From positions 688,001 to 752,000 of the forward strand of contig NZ_CAKMRU010000001.1 of NCBI RefSeq assembly GCF_928368155.1: DNA of 64,000 nt, in the 5' to 3' direction. Source of the stretch: Anaerococcus ihuae (lineage in GTDB: Bacteria; Bacillota; Clostridia; Tissierellales; Peptoniphilaceae). This document shows positions 25,644 to 35,724 of this stretch, piece by piece. Numbering within the stretch: position 1 is the first letter of the stretch; each line of letters begins with the position of its first letter. Made by a program: the position numbers and the translations under genes. The notes beneath the pieces were generated by a model that was not told where the DNA came from, searched no databases, and worked only from the letters and a program-made list of their open reading frames with translations.

Positions 25644-28600
25644 TTATTTTCCAGCTAATCTCTTATATGTTTCATATCTATCTTTAGCAGCTTTTTCTGC
25701 CTCTTGATATAATTGGTCAGCTGTTTCAGGGAATGATCTCTTAAGTGAAGAGTATCTAACTTCTCCTTGGATAAATTCTTGGAATGATTCCTTAGGTTCT
25801 TTTGAATCTAATTGGAATGGATTCTTTCCTTCATCAGCAAGTCTTGGATCAAATCTCCATAAGTGCCAGTAACCAGCATCAACAGCTTGTTTTTCTCTAA
25901 ATTGAGATTTACCCATACCAATTCTGATACCGTGGTTGATACATGGTGCATAGCAGATGATTAGAGATGGTCCATCATAGCTTTCTGCTTCTTTCATAGC
26001 TTTGATTGTTTGATTTTGGTTTGCTCCCATAGCAACTTGTGCTACGTAAACATATCCGTATGAAGTCATCATTAGACCAAGGTCTTTCTTTCTAACCTTT
26101 TTACCAGATGCAGCAAATTGTGCTACTGCTGATAATGGTGTAGCTTTAGATGATTGTCCACCTGTATTTGAATAAACTTCTGTATCAAATACTAAGATAT
26201 TGATGTTTTCTCCACTTGCAAGTACGTGGTCAACTCCACCAAATCCTATATCATAGCTCCATCCGTCTCCACCAAAAATCCAAACTGATTTTTTAATCAT
26301 ATAATCTTTTAGTGCATAAATTTTGTGAAGTAAGTCTTTTGCTTTTTCATCACTTACAGATTTAGCTTTATCTTCAAGGTTAAGGATTTTAGCTGTAGCC
26401 TCTTTAGATGCTTTAACATCTTCTTTTCCTTCTAACCAAGCTTTGAATGCTTCAGTAAGTTCAGAATCTGATCCAAGTTCATTGAATTCATTCATGTAAG
26501 TTTCAAGAAGTAATTTATTTGAATCAGCTGCAAGTTTCATACCATATCCGTATTCTGCTGCATCTTCAAATAATGAGTTACCCCAAGCTGGACCTTGTCC
26601 ACAAGCATTTGTTGTATATGGTGTTGCTGGTGCTGAAGCTCCCCAAATTGATGAACATCCTGTAGCGTTAGCTATATACATTCTATCACCAAATAATTGA
26701 GTAACTAATTTAGCATATGGTGTTTCTCCACATCCTGCACAAGCTCCTGAAAACTCAAGTAATGGTTGTTTAAATTGAGATCCTTTCAATGTCATTGGAT
26801 CCATAACATCTTCTTTGTATCCAACTTTTTCATGAGCATATTCCCAATTATCTTTTTCTTTTTCAACTTCTTCTTCGAAAGGTTTCATAAGAAGAGCTTT
26901 CTTTGGAGCAGGACATACATCAGCACAGTTTCCACAACCTGTACAATCAAGTGGTGAGATTTGGATTCTGAAATCATATCCGTCCATTCCCTTACCAATT
27001 GCTTTCTTTGTTTCAAATCCTTCAGGTGCATTAGCTTTTTCTTCTTCTGTTACTAAGAAAGGTCTAATTACAGCGTGTGGACAAACATATGAACATTGGT
27101 TACATTGGATACAATTATCAATTTGCCATTCTGGTACGTTAAGAGCGATTCCTCTTTTTTCGTATTGAGTTGTACCTGGTTCAAAGTCTCCGTTTGTTCT
27201 ATCTTTGAATACTGAAACTGGAAGATCATCTTCTTTTTGTTCAATCATTGGTTTAACGATGTTTTTGATGAATTCTGGAAGTTCTTTTTCTTCTTTAACT
27301 TCATCTTTTGCATCTTTCCAAGATTCTGGAACATCTACTTTAACTACTGCGTCAATTCCTTTATCAACTGCTTTGTAGTTCATGTTTACTATATCATCAC
27401 CTTTGTGACCATAAGCTTTAACTATAGAATCTTTTAAGAATTTAACTGCTTCATCTATTGGAATTACATTTGCAAGGTTGAAGAATGCTGATTGCATAAT
27501 CATATTTGTTCTTGAACCTAATCCAATGTTTTCAGCGATGTGTGATGCATCAATTATATTAAAGTCAATATTGTGCTCAGCAATATATTTTTTCATTTTT
27601 GCTGGTAAATGTTCTTCTAAATCTTCTTCTGACCATGGGCAGTTTAATAAGAAAGTACCACCATCTTTTAGTCCATCTAATAAATCATATTGATTAACGT
27701 AAGCTGGTTTTGAACATGAAATAAAGTCAGCTTCGTCTAATAGGTATGTTGATCTAATTGGATTTTTACCGAATCTTAAGTGAGATACTGTAAGTCCACC
27801 AGATTTTTTAGAGTCGTAATCAAAATATCCTTGAGCATACATATCTGTATTATCTCCGATAATTTTGATAGCTTGTTTATTTGCTCCTACAGTTCCGTCA
27901 GATCCGAATCCCCAGAATTTACATCTGCTTGTTCCTTCTTGTCTGATTCTTAAATCAGTTCTGTCAAGAGATTTATATGTTACATCATCAACTATAGAGA
28001 TTGTGAAATCATCTTTCATTTCTCCTTCAAGATTTTTAAATACTGCTTCAATATCTGCAGGTATTGTATCTTTTGATGAAAGACCATATCTACCACCAAT
28101 TATTTGTGGTTTATCTTCAACATCATAATAAGCTGATTTAACATCTAATAGTAATGGTTCACCAATTGAACCTTTTTCTTTTGTTCTATCTAATACAGCA
28201 ATTTTCTTAACTGTTTTTGGTATAGCTTTTAGTAGGTGATCTTTTGAGAATGGTCTGAATAAATGAACTTCAACCATACCAACTTTTTTACCATCTTCTA
28301 CTAATTTATCGATTGCTTCTTCAGCTGCTTGGCAAACTGAACCCATAGCTATTATGATTTCTTCTGCATCATCTGCACCATAATAGTTGAATAATCCGTA
28401 ATTTGTACCGATTAATTCGTTGATTTTGTTCATGTAGTTTTCTGTTATACCAATTATATTTGTATAAGCTGGGTTTGAAGCTTCCATTCTTTGGAAGAAA
28501 ATATTCTTTTCAGCAGTACCAATAGTTTTTGGTCTTTCTGGGTTTAATGATTCATTTTTGAAAGCATCTACTGCTTCATAATCTACCAATGGAGCTAATG

Positions 28601-29174
28601 TATCATAGTCCCAAACTTGAATTTTTTGAATTTCGTGACTTGTTCTAAATCCATCAAAGAAATGGCAGAATGGAATTCTTCCTTCAATAGCTGCTAAGTG
28701 AGCTACTGGTGCTAAGTCCATAACTTGTTGAACTGATCCTGTACATAGCATAGCAAATCCTGTTTGTCTTGCTGCCATAACGTCAGAATGGTCACCATAA
28801 ATTGAAAGTGCGTGAGTTGCTAAAGTTCTAGCTGCAACATGGAAAACACCTGGTAATCTTTCTCCAGCAATTTTATACATATTAGGGATCATTAATAATA
28901 ATCCTTGACTTGCTGTATATGTAGTAGTAAGTGCTCCTGCTGCAAGTGCACCGTGAACTGCTCCTGCTGCACCAGCTTCTGATTGCATTTCTTTTACTTG
29001 AACTGGTCTACCAAATACGTTTTTTCTACCGTTTGCTGCCCAAACATCTACTGCTTCTGGCATTGGTGATGAAGGTGTGATTGGATAGATTGTTGCTACA
29101 TCTGTAAACGCATAAGATACGTGAGCAGCTGCAGTGTTACCATCCATAGTCTTCATAGCTCTATTAATTGTCAT
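25644..29174 (-). CDS. nifJ: Pyruvate:ferredoxin (flavodoxin) oxidoreductase
   Basis: The 1176-residue single-chain PFOR oxidises pyruvate with CoA to acetyl-CoA, CO2 and reduced ferredoxin. Domains in order: the pyrimidine-binding TPP domain (YPITPSSPMPE near 31-41), the gamma domain, the linker, a two-cluster ferredoxin domain (CIQCNQCSYVCPH and CTGCGNCADVCP, about 688-760), and the C-terminal TPP/pyrophosphate domain (GDGWSYDIGFGGVDHVL near 965-981, preceded by the ACAGCGE cluster cysteines). It is monocistronic with a strong promoter and its own terminator. The ferredoxin at 60412 is a possible electron acceptor. Confidence 0.98.
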   Translation of the reverse strand: MTINRAMKTMDGNTAAAHVSYAFTDVATIYPITPSSPMPEAVDVWAANGRKNVFGRPVQVKEMQSEAGAAGAVHGALAAGALTTTYTASQGLLLMIPNMYKIAGERLPGVFHVAARTLATHALSIYGDHSDVMAARQTGFAMLCTGSVQQVMDLAPVAHLAAIEGRIPFCHFFDGFRTSHEIQKIQVWDYDTLAPLVDYEAVDAFKNESLNPERPKTIGTAEKNIFFQRMEASNPAYTNIIGITENYMNKINELIGTNYGLFNYYGADDAEEIIIAMGSVCQAAEEAIDKLVEDGKKVGMVEVHLFRPFSKDHLLKAIPKTVKKIAVLDRTKEKGSIGEPLLLDVKSAYYDVEDKPQIIGGRYGLSSKDTIPADIEAVFKNLEGEMKDDFTISIVDDVTYKSLDRTDLRIRQEGTSRCKFWGFGSDGTVGANKQAIKIIGDNTDMYAQGYFDYDSKKSGGLTVSHLRFGKNPIRSTYLLDEADFISCSKPAYVNQYDLLDGLKDGGTFLLNCPWSEEDLEEHLPAKMKKYIAEHNIDFNIIDASHIAENIGLGSRTNMIMQSAFFNLANVIPIDEAVKFLKDSIVKAYGHKGDDIVNMNYKAVDKGIDAVVKVDVPESWKDAKDEVKEEKELPEFIKNIVKPMIEQKEDDLPVSVFKDRTNGDFEPGTTQYEKRGIALNVPEWQIDNCIQCNQCSYVCPHAVIRPFLVTEEEKANAPEGFETKKAIGKGMDGYDFRIQISPLDCTGCGNCADVCPAPKKALLMKPFEEEVEKEKDNWEYAHEKVGYKEDVMDPMTLKGSQFKQPLLEFSGACAGCGETPYAKLVTQLFGDRMYIANATGCSSIWGASAPATPYTTNACGQGPAWGNSLFEDAAEYGYGMKLAADSNKLLLETYMNEFNELGSDSELTEAFKAWLEGKEDVKASKEATAKILNLEDKAKSVSDEKAKDLLHKIYALKDYMIKKSVWIFGGDGWSYDIGFGGVDHVLASGENINILVFDTEVYSNTGGQSSKATPLSAVAQFAASGKKVRKKDLGLMMTSYGYVYVAQVAMGANQNQTIKAMKEAESYDGPSLIICYAPCINHGIRIGMGKSQFREKQAVDAGYWHLWRFDPRLADEGKNPFQLDSKEPKESFQEFIQGEVRYSSLKRSFPETADQLYQEAEKAAKDRYETYKRLAGK

Positions 29175-29224
29175 CTAAGACCTCCTAAAAATTATATGAA
29201 TCAATTATCGTTAACACTATTTTA

Positions 29225-29253
29225 AGTATAATCATTATCTTGTCATTAGTCAA
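29225..29253 (-). promoter_or_regulatory. Promoter of nifJ
   Basis: On the minus strand TTGACT (29248-29253), a 17-base spacer and TATACT (29225-29230) form a near-consensus vegetative promoter. The leader to the ribosome site (aggaggtc) is about 45 bases. Confidence 0.75.
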
Positions 29254-29277
29254 GTAAATATCAAATATTTTCACAAG

Positions 29278-30210
29278 CTAATTATCATTGCTAGAATCTT
29301 TAAATAAATTATCAGTCATTACTTTTGCTGCATTATATCCCATTGATTTCTCTCTTTGGTTCATCGCAGCCACTTCTATAATCATAGCTAAATTTCTACC
29401 TGCCCTAACCGGGATTAGTATTTTTGGAATTTCTAAATTTAGAATTTCTGTAAAATGATCATCGAGTCCAAGCCTGTCATATTCGTAATCTTCTCTCCAA
29501 TGTTCAAGTTCAATTACTAAATCTATTTCTGTTGAAACTTTTACAGATCCAGTTCCATATAGTCTTCTTACATCAACAATTCCAAGTCCCCTTATTTCTG
29601 TGTAATGTCTTATATTTTCTGGGGCTTGTCCTACAATTTTATTATCGTATGCTGCGATTTCTACAACATCATCTGCAACTAGCCTGTGACCTCTATTTAC
29701 AAGATCTAGGGCTGTTTCACTTTTTCCAACAGAGCTTTCTCCAAGTATTAAAACTCCCACACCAAAAACTTCTAATAATTCTCCATGAACTTGAGTCCTA
29801 TCTGCAAAAATATATTCTAGTTCTTGAGATATAATTGAAGTTAATTTTGTTGTTGGCAATTTTGATCTTAATATTGTTATATCGTAATAATCTGCCAAAT
29901 CTAAAATATCTTTTGGAAGCCCTGCATTATATGAAAATAATATTGCTGGCATTTTGTAGGATAAAATCCCCCTAAATCTTTCATATTGCATTTTATTGTC
30001 AAGACTTGTTAGGTAAGTGTATTCTACACTACCAATTATTTGGAGTCTTTTGTATGGAAATTCCTCCAAATATCCCGTCAATTGAAGACCTGGTCTATTA
30101 ATATCCGGACTTTGTAAAATGACTTGATCATAATCTGACGATTTATGAACTATTTCAAGTCCCAAAATATCAACCACATCTTTTAATTTTACACTTGTTT
30201 GTTTTCCCAT
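29278..30210 (-). CDS. hprK: HPr kinase/phosphorylase
   Basis: HprK phosphorylates Ser46 of HPr and controls carbon catabolite repression. The 310-residue protein has an N-terminal sensor domain (about 1-130), the catalytic His142 region VHGELLEVFG, the P-loop GESSVGKS (157-164), the acidic ADDVVEI (179-185), and the family signature EIRGLGI (205-211). Its start lies 10 bases after uvrC. No clear terminator follows, so transcription may continue toward nifJ. Confidence 0.95.
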   Translation of the reverse strand: MGKQTSVKLKDVVDILGLEIVHKSSDYDQVILQSPDINRPGLQLTGYLEEFPYKRLQIIGSVEYTYLTSLDNKMQYERFRGILSYKMPAILFSYNAGLPKDILDLADYYDITILRSKLPTTKLTSIISQELEYIFADRTQVHGELLEVFGVGVLILGESSVGKSETALDLVNRGHRLVADDVVEIAAYDNKIVGQAPENIRHYTEIRGLGIVDVRRLYGTGSVKVSTEIDLVIELEHWREDYEYDRLGLDDHFTEILNLEIPKILIPVRAGRNLAMIIEVAAMNQREKSMGYNAAKVMTDNLFKDSSNDN

Positions 30211-30220
30211 TTTTTCCTCT

Positions 30221-32068
30221 TTAATTATTTAATTTGAAATATTTTATTATTTCAAGAGCCTGATTTTCTCCAATCAAATCTACTTCCATCAATTCTTCAA
30301 GGCTCGCTTTTTTTATATTTTTTATACTTTTAAAGTGCCTTAAAAGATTTTCTTTTTTTCTTTTTCCTATACCGTTAATATTATCAAGCTCAGATTTTTT
30401 CATTGTTTGATTCATTAATTTCCTATGATAGTTTATGGCAAATCTGTGTGCTTCTTCTTGAATTTCATAGATTAATTTGTAGACTGGATCTCGTTTTTTT
30501 ATTGGTGTTTCTTCATTTTCATAGATGATAGCTCTTGTTGTATGCTTATCGTCTTTAACAAGTCCTGCAACTTCGATTGAAAAATTTAATTTTTCCAAGA
30601 CTTTTTTTGCTGATTTTACTTGACCCTTGCCTCCGTCCATCAAAATTAAATCTGGCAGTTTTCCAAATCCTGTATAGGTGTTGTTATTTTTAATCTCTTT
30701 TTTTGCCCTTTGAAATCTTCTTGTAAGAACCTCTTCAAGTGAATGATAATCATCCGGACCTTCTATGGTTTTTATTTTAAATTTTCTGTATTCTTTTCTT
30801 TCTGCTATACCGTTTTGAAATACAACCATCGATCCAACTGATTGAACTCCAGATGTATTTGAAATATCGTAGGCTTCAATCCTATTTATAGCTTTCAAAT
30901 TTAAAATTTCTTTTAAACCATTTAGACCCGAATGTTTTTTTCTTTCTTTTTCTTCTAGTCTTTTTTCATATTTTTTCATCATGTCACTTGCATTTCTGTA
31001 AGCCATATCTACTAATTCTTTTTTATTCCCAAGTTTTGGACAAATTATGCTTACCTTTTTGCCTTTTTTATTTTCAATAAATGATTTTAAAAGCTCATAA
31101 TCTGATGGCATTGTTCGAACTAGGATTTCCTTAGGTATATACATAAGATTTAGATAAAATTGTTTCATAAATGAAGACATAATATCTGCATCATCTTCCC
31201 TATAATCATCTTTTATTATAAAATGTTCCCTATCGACAATTTTTCCATCTCTCATAAAAAACACTTGCATGGTAACATAAAAAAGCCCTTTGGACATGGC
31301 TATAATATCCATATCATCTCCACTTGTTGTTGTTACTTTTTGTTTTTGTGATATGGTTGACAAGGCCCTATGATAATCTCTATATTTTGCTGCATTTTCA
31401 AAATCTAAACTCTCACTTGCTTTATTCATTTTTTCTATGACTAAATTTGGTATATGGTCCGACTTGTTTTCTAAAAATTCTTTTATTTTTTTTATATTTT
31501 CCATATACTCATCTTCATTTTCATTTCCTATACAAGGAGCCTTACACCTGTGAATATAATAATTTAGGCAAGGTCTATCTAGTTTTTGACCCTTATCAAA
31601 ATTTAAATTACAGGTTCTAAAGGGATAAAGACTATGAAATAATTCTATAACGTCATTTACTGCATAGGCATCTGGATAAGGGCCAAAGTAAAAGCCCTTA
31701 TCCTTTTTTACATTTCTCACCTTTTGGATTCTTGGAAATTTTTCATTGGTAATTTTTATATATGGATATTGTTTATCATCTCTTAAAACAATATTATATC
31801 TCGGCCTGTTCTTCTTTATTAGATTTGATTCTAAAACGAGAGCTTCGACCTCATTTTCTACAATTATATATTCAAAGTGATCTATATGACTTACCATGGC
31901 GAGGACTTTTCTGCCTTTATTTTTGTTGTTGTCAAAGTATTGGCTTACACGTTTTTTTAAATTTATAGCCTTTCCAACATAGATTATTTCATCTTGGCTA
32001 TTTCTCATTATATAAACGCCTGGTAGTTCTGGTAACTCTTTTAGTTTTTCTTTTATTTGATTGTTCAT
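30221..32068 (-). CDS. uvrC: UvrABC excinuclease subunit C
   Basis: UvrC makes both incisions in nucleotide excision repair. The roughly 615-residue protein has an N-terminal GIY-YIG domain (LPGVYIMRN...IIYVGKAINLKKR, about 14-40), the cysteine-rich linker (CLNYYIHRCKAPC), a UVR helix, the RNase H-like nuclease domain (EAYDISNTSGVQSVGSMVVF), and C-terminal HhH motifs (INGIGKRKKENLLRHF). The ATG at 32068 shares its A with the stop codon of the aminopeptidase gene (TGATG), so the two are translationally coupled. Confidence 0.96.
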   Translation of the reverse strand: MNNQIKEKLKELPELPGVYIMRNSQDEIIYVGKAINLKKRVSQYFDNNKNKGRKVLAMVSHIDHFEYIIVENEVEALVLESNLIKKNRPRYNIVLRDDKQYPYIKITNEKFPRIQKVRNVKKDKGFYFGPYPDAYAVNDVIELFHSLYPFRTCNLNFDKGQKLDRPCLNYYIHRCKAPCIGNENEDEYMENIKKIKEFLENKSDHIPNLVIEKMNKASESLDFENAAKYRDYHRALSTISQKQKVTTTSGDDMDIIAMSKGLFYVTMQVFFMRDGKIVDREHFIIKDDYREDDADIMSSFMKQFYLNLMYIPKEILVRTMPSDYELLKSFIENKKGKKVSIICPKLGNKKELVDMAYRNASDMMKKYEKRLEEKERKKHSGLNGLKEILNLKAINRIEAYDISNTSGVQSVGSMVVFQNGIAERKEYRKFKIKTIEGPDDYHSLEEVLTRRFQRAKKEIKNNNTYTGFGKLPDLILMDGGKGQVKSAKKVLEKLNFSIEVAGLVKDDKHTTRAIIYENEETPIKKRDPVYKLIYEIQEEAHRFAINYHRKLMNQTMKKSELDNINGIGKRKKENLLRHFKSIKNIKKASLEELMEVDLIGENQALEIIKYFKLNN

Positions 32069-33837
32069 CAAATCTCTTTACAACTTTCTATTAAATATTC
32101 TAAATCTGATCCTTCAAGATATGGTGATAAAATATCTTGACATTTTTTGTTGTAAGAATTAATCCATTCTATCTCCCACTTATCAAGCATTTCTATATTT
32201 ATTGGTCTAGTATCTATTGGGACATAGGTTAGGCATTCAAATTTCATAAATTTACCAAATTCATTTTCCAAATCTTTTTTAACATAAACTTCACTTTCAA
32301 TTCTTACTCCGTGTTTATTTGCTATATATAAACCGGGTTCTATTGAAGTTGTCATATTTTCTAATAATTCAATATCATTAAATTGAGAAATATTATTTGG
32401 ACCTTCGTGAACAGTTAGACTAAATCCAACTCCATGGCCTGTTCCGTGGAAATAATCTTTACAAGCTTTCCACAATGGATATTTTGCTATTGCATCTAGT
32501 CTTTGTCCCTTTGTTTTTTCTTTAAATCTTGCACTCATTAAGGCGATGTGAGATTTTAAAACTAGGGTATAATTCTCTTTTTCTTCTTCCGTAAGTTCTC
32601 CAAGAGCAATTGTTCTTGTTATATCTGTAGTTCCTTCTTTGTAATGAGCTCCAGAATCTACCAATAAAAGTGATTTTTCTTCTAAAGTTTTTGATGAAAG
32701 TGATGTTGGTTCATAATGAACAATGGCTCCATTTTCTTTGTAACCTGCTATTGTTTCAAATGAATCTTCAATGTAAGTTTCGTTTTCTTTTCTTAAATCT
32801 TGCAATTTTTTGCTAGCTATAAGCTCTGTCAAAGACCCTGTACATGTTCCAACTTCAACCCAATTGAAAAATTTAACAAGACTTACTCCATCAATAATAT
32901 AGGCTTTTTTCTCATTTTCTATTTCTGTTTTGTTTTTTACAGCCTTCATCCTCGTTGAAATATTTATTCCGCTTGTTATTCTAACATTTGAATTGATAGC
33001 ATCAAAAATCGCTACATTTGTTCTTTCTGGATCTATATAAATCCTATTTTTGCCCTTTATATTTTTTAATAATGTGTAAATATAATCATAAGAATGAACT
33101 TTTACCTTGTTTTCTTTTAAATAAGATAAAACTTCATCGTCAAGTTTATCTTGGTCTATACAAAGATGAATTTCATCCATTGAAACCAACAAATATGATA
33201 AAACTACTGGAGTATATCCAATATCATTTCCTCTTATATTTAAAAGATAACAAATATCTTCTGGAGATCCAATAAAATTATAATCACACTCTTTTTTCTT
33301 AAGCTCTTCTCTTAGCCTATTTATTTTTGATTCTAAGCTTTCTCCAACATATTTTAAATCATAAATCCAAACTTTTTCTTTTGGAAGGCTTGGTCTATCT
33401 TCCCAAATTTGAGAAATATAGTCTATATCATAAACCAAGGCACGTGATCCCATATTTTCACTTAAAGATTTGTAATCTTTAACTGAATAACAATTTCCAT
33501 CAAAACCAATTTTTCCAAATTCTCCTACTTCTTCTAGTAAAAATTCTTCCATTGTAGGATCTTCTTCAAAACCTTGTTTATAAAATTCAAATTCAGAAAA
33601 TTTCAATTCATTTTCAGCTTGTAAAAAATATCTAGAATCAGTCCAAAGTCTTGCCTTATCTTTTGTAACAACACAAACTCCTGCAGATCCTGTAAAACCT
33701 GAAATATATTCGCGAGTTTTGTAATAATCACTGATATATTCTGATTGGTGAGGATCAGAAGTATTTATAATATATGCATCTATTTTTCTAGCAGCCATTA
33801 GCTCTCTGAGCTTTTCTAGTCTTTGATTAATATTCAT
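32068..33837 (-). CDS. Xaa-Pro aminopeptidase (peptidase M24 family)
   Basis: The roughly 589-residue, two-metal enzyme has the three-domain layout of eukaryote-like aminopeptidase P: two creatinase-like N-terminal domains and a C-terminal pita-bread domain. Metal ligands are visible in LLVDSGAHY and TTDITRT (two Asp), FHGTGHGVGF (His), SIEPGLY (Glu) and RIESEVYV (Glu). It releases N-terminal residues before proline. The ATG at 33837 follows aaaggagaaatt and is preferred over an in-frame upstream start seven codons earlier. Confidence 0.95.
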   Translation of the reverse strand: MNINQRLEKLRELMAARKIDAYIINTSDPHQSEYISDYYKTREYISGFTGSAGVCVVTKDKARLWTDSRYFLQAENELKFSEFEFYKQGFEEDPTMEEFLLEEVGEFGKIGFDGNCYSVKDYKSLSENMGSRALVYDIDYISQIWEDRPSLPKEKVWIYDLKYVGESLESKINRLREELKKKECDYNFIGSPEDICYLLNIRGNDIGYTPVVLSYLLVSMDEIHLCIDQDKLDDEVLSYLKENKVKVHSYDYIYTLLKNIKGKNRIYIDPERTNVAIFDAINSNVRITSGINISTRMKAVKNKTEIENEKKAYIIDGVSLVKFFNWVEVGTCTGSLTELIASKKLQDLRKENETYIEDSFETIAGYKENGAIVHYEPTSLSSKTLEEKSLLLVDSGAHYKEGTTDITRTIALGELTEEEKENYTLVLKSHIALMSARFKEKTKGQRLDAIAKYPLWKACKDYFHGTGHGVGFSLTVHEGPNNISQFNDIELLENMTTSIEPGLYIANKHGVRIESEVYVKKDLENEFGKFMKFECLTYVPIDTRPINIEMLDKWEIEWINSYNKKCQDILSPYLEGSDLEYLIESCKEI

Positions 33838-33867
33838 AATTTCTCCTTTAATTTTCATCTTTTAAAT

Positions 33868-33873
33868 ATTATA
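33868..33873 (-). promoter_or_regulatory. Extended -10 element of the aminopeptidase-uvrC-hprK operon
   Basis: TATAAT preceded by TGG on the minus strand, 31 bases before the preferred start. The -35 is weak. Confidence 0.55.
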
Positions 33874-33905
33874 CCATTGTTAGAAAATTAAAGAAAAATA
33901 TAGAA

Positions 33906-33934
33906 TTGATTTTTTCAATCTCTTTCTATATAAT
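33906..33934 (+). promoter_or_regulatory. Promoter of ychF-tdk
   Basis: TTGATT (33906-33911), a 17-base spacer and a perfect TATAAT (33929-33934) precede ychF, with the ribosome site agaaagag close to the ATG. Confidence 0.75.
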
Positions 33935-33975
33935 TAATAATGCTAAATAAAGAATAAAAAAGAAAGAGTGATTAA

Positions 33976-35073
33976 ATGAAATTAGGAATAGTTGGCCTAC
34001 CAAATGTGGGCAAATCAACTTTATTTAATGCTATTACAAAAGCCGGAGCAGAAATCGCAAATTATCCTTTCTGCACAATAGATCCAAACGTAGGACTTGT
34101 AAATGTTCCAGATTATAGAGTTGATTATCTTGCAAAAATGCACAATTCAAAAAAAATTGTACCAGCAGCTATAGAATTTTATGATATAGCAGGACTTGTA
34201 AAAGGAGCAAGCAAGGGCGAAGGATTGGGAAATAAATTTCTATCAAATATCAGAGAAACTGATGCAATAGTAGAAGTTTTGCGTTGTTTTAATGATCCAA
34301 ATGTAACCCATGTTGATGGAAATATTGACCCATTAAGAGATATTGAAACAATAAATTTTGAGCTTATTCTTTCAGACCTTGAACTTGTTGAAAAAGTTTT
34401 GACAAAAAGAGAAAAAGTTGCAAAATCTGATAAATCAGCAAGAAGTGAAGTTGAATTATTAAAAAGAATAAAAGAAGTTTTGGAAAAAGGAAAATCTGCC
34501 AGAGTTTTAAATTTACACGATGAAGAAAAAGCCCTTCTTAAAACCTACCAACTTCTTTCAACAAAACCAATAATTTATGTTTGCAATGTCGATGAGAGCG
34601 ATGTTGCAAATAACGGTGATGATAATGAATTTGTTCAAAAAGTTAGAGAATTTGCCAAAGAAGAAAATGCCCAAGTTTCTGTAGTAAGCGCAAAAATCGA
34701 ACAAGAAATATCCGAGCTTGAAAGTGATGAGGAAAAGAAAGAATTTTTGGAAATGATTGGGCTTAGTGAATCTGGTTGCGATCAAGTTATAAAAGATTCT
34801 TACAAAACTTTGAATTTAATTTCGTTTTTGACAACTGGAGAAGATGAAACGAGAGCTTGGACAATCACTAATGGAACAAAGGCGGTTGATGCTGCTGGAA
34901 AAATCCACACAGATATACAAAGAGGTTTTATCAAAGCAGAAATCGTAAGTTTTGATACCCTAAAAGAATATGGTAATATGGCAAAAGTAAAAGAACATGG
35001 TCAACTTCGTATGGAAGGAAAAGACTATGTGATGAAAGATGGAGATATTACCAACTTCAAATTCAATGTTTAG
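33976..35073 (+). CDS. ychF: Redox-responsive ATPase/GTPase YchF
   Basis: YchF is an Obg-family P-loop protein that binds ribosomes and prefers ATP. The 365-residue protein has G1 GLPNVGKST (about 7-15), G3 DIAGLVKGAS, and in place of the GTP-specific NKxD a variant NVDE, which is a family feature. A coiled-coil insertion (about 125-165) and a C-terminal TGS domain (about 280-365) follow. tdk starts seven bases downstream, so the two form one plus-strand operon. Confidence 0.96.
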   Translation: MKLGIVGLPNVGKSTLFNAITKAGAEIANYPFCTIDPNVGLVNVPDYRVDYLAKMHNSKKIVPAAIEFYDIAGLVKGASKGEGLGNKFLSNIRETDAIVEVLRCFNDPNVTHVDGNIDPLRDIETINFELILSDLELVEKVLTKREKVAKSDKSARSEVELLKRIKEVLEKGKSARVLNLHDEEKALLKTYQLLSTKPIIYVCNVDESDVANNGDDNEFVQKVREFAKEENAQVSVVSAKIEQEISELESDEEKKEFLEMIGLSESGCDQVIKDSYKTLNLISFLTTGEDETRAWTITNGTKAVDAAGKIHTDIQRGFIKAEIVSFDTLKEYGNMAKVKEHGQLRMEGKDYVMKDGDITNFKFNV

Positions 35074-35080
35074 GTGAAAT

Positions 35081-35686
35081 ATGAAAAAACAAGCAAAACT
35101 TATAGTTCACACAGGATCAATGTTTTCTGGAAAAACCACTTCCCTATGGCGTGAATTGTATAGGATGAAAATTGCAGGCTATAAAACCATCGCCTTTAAA
35201 CCATCAGTAGATTCAAGGCACAAAGACGAAAAAATAATAAGTCATGATAATCTAGAACTTGATGCAATAAAAATAGAATCCATAAAAGAAATTTTAGAAT
35301 ATGCCCAAAACAATGAAATTGATGCAATAGGAATTGATGAAGTTCAATTTTTCCCAGATGAACCATCAAAAATAGTAGATTATTTTATAAAACTTATGCA
35401 AAATCACATTACAATTGTTGTATCAGGACTTGATATGGATTATAAGGCAAGACCTTTTGAAATTGTAAAAGAGTTAATGCCAATAGCTGACGAGTTAATA
35501 AAACACCATGCAATTTGTGCTTCATGCGGTGAAGATGCTTGGGTTTCATTTAGAAAATCTTACAATGAAGATAGGATTGAAATAGGAGCCCAAGATTCCT
35601 ACGAACCCTTGTGTAGATCATGCTACAATAGAAAAATGAAAGATAGAGAAAAAAATAAAAATCAAATTTCACTAGATCAAATTTAA
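35081..35686 (+). CDS. tdk: Thymidine kinase (type II)
   Basis: Tdk phosphorylates thymidine for salvage. The 201-residue protein has the P-loop TGSMFSGKTT (about 11-20), the catalytic region GIDEVQFF (about 86-93, with the base Glu), and a zinc-binding lasso with cysteines in CASCGED and CRSCYNRK. The length is normal. Transcription stops in the complex intergenic region that follows. Confidence 0.95.
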   Translation: MKKQAKLIVHTGSMFSGKTTSLWRELYRMKIAGYKTIAFKPSVDSRHKDEKIISHDNLELDAIKIESIKEILEYAQNNEIDAIGIDEVQFFPDEPSKIVDYFIKLMQNHITIVVSGLDMDYKARPFEIVKELMPIADELIKHHAICASCGEDAWVSFRKSYNEDRIEIGAQDSYEPLCRSCYNRKMKDREKNKNQISLDQI

Positions 35687-35705
35687 CTACTCATTTTGAC
35701 TAGTT
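35685..35705 (+). repeat. First copy of a 21-base imperfect inverted repeat, at the tdk stop codon
   Basis: This copy begins with AACTACTCATTTTGAC and overlaps the tdk stop codon. It is a small hairpin (AACTA...TAGTT ends) and agrees with the copy at 35959-35979 at 19 of 21 positions (differences at positions 8 and 16). It looks like half of a duplicated tdk terminator. Confidence 0.7.
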
Positions 35706-35724
35706 CAGACTGTTGAAAAACTAA

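Noticed and set aside
29175-29224. Rex operator in the nifJ leader (around GTGTTAACGATAATTGA)
   Set aside because: Only one half resembles the Rex consensus, and the second half does not match.
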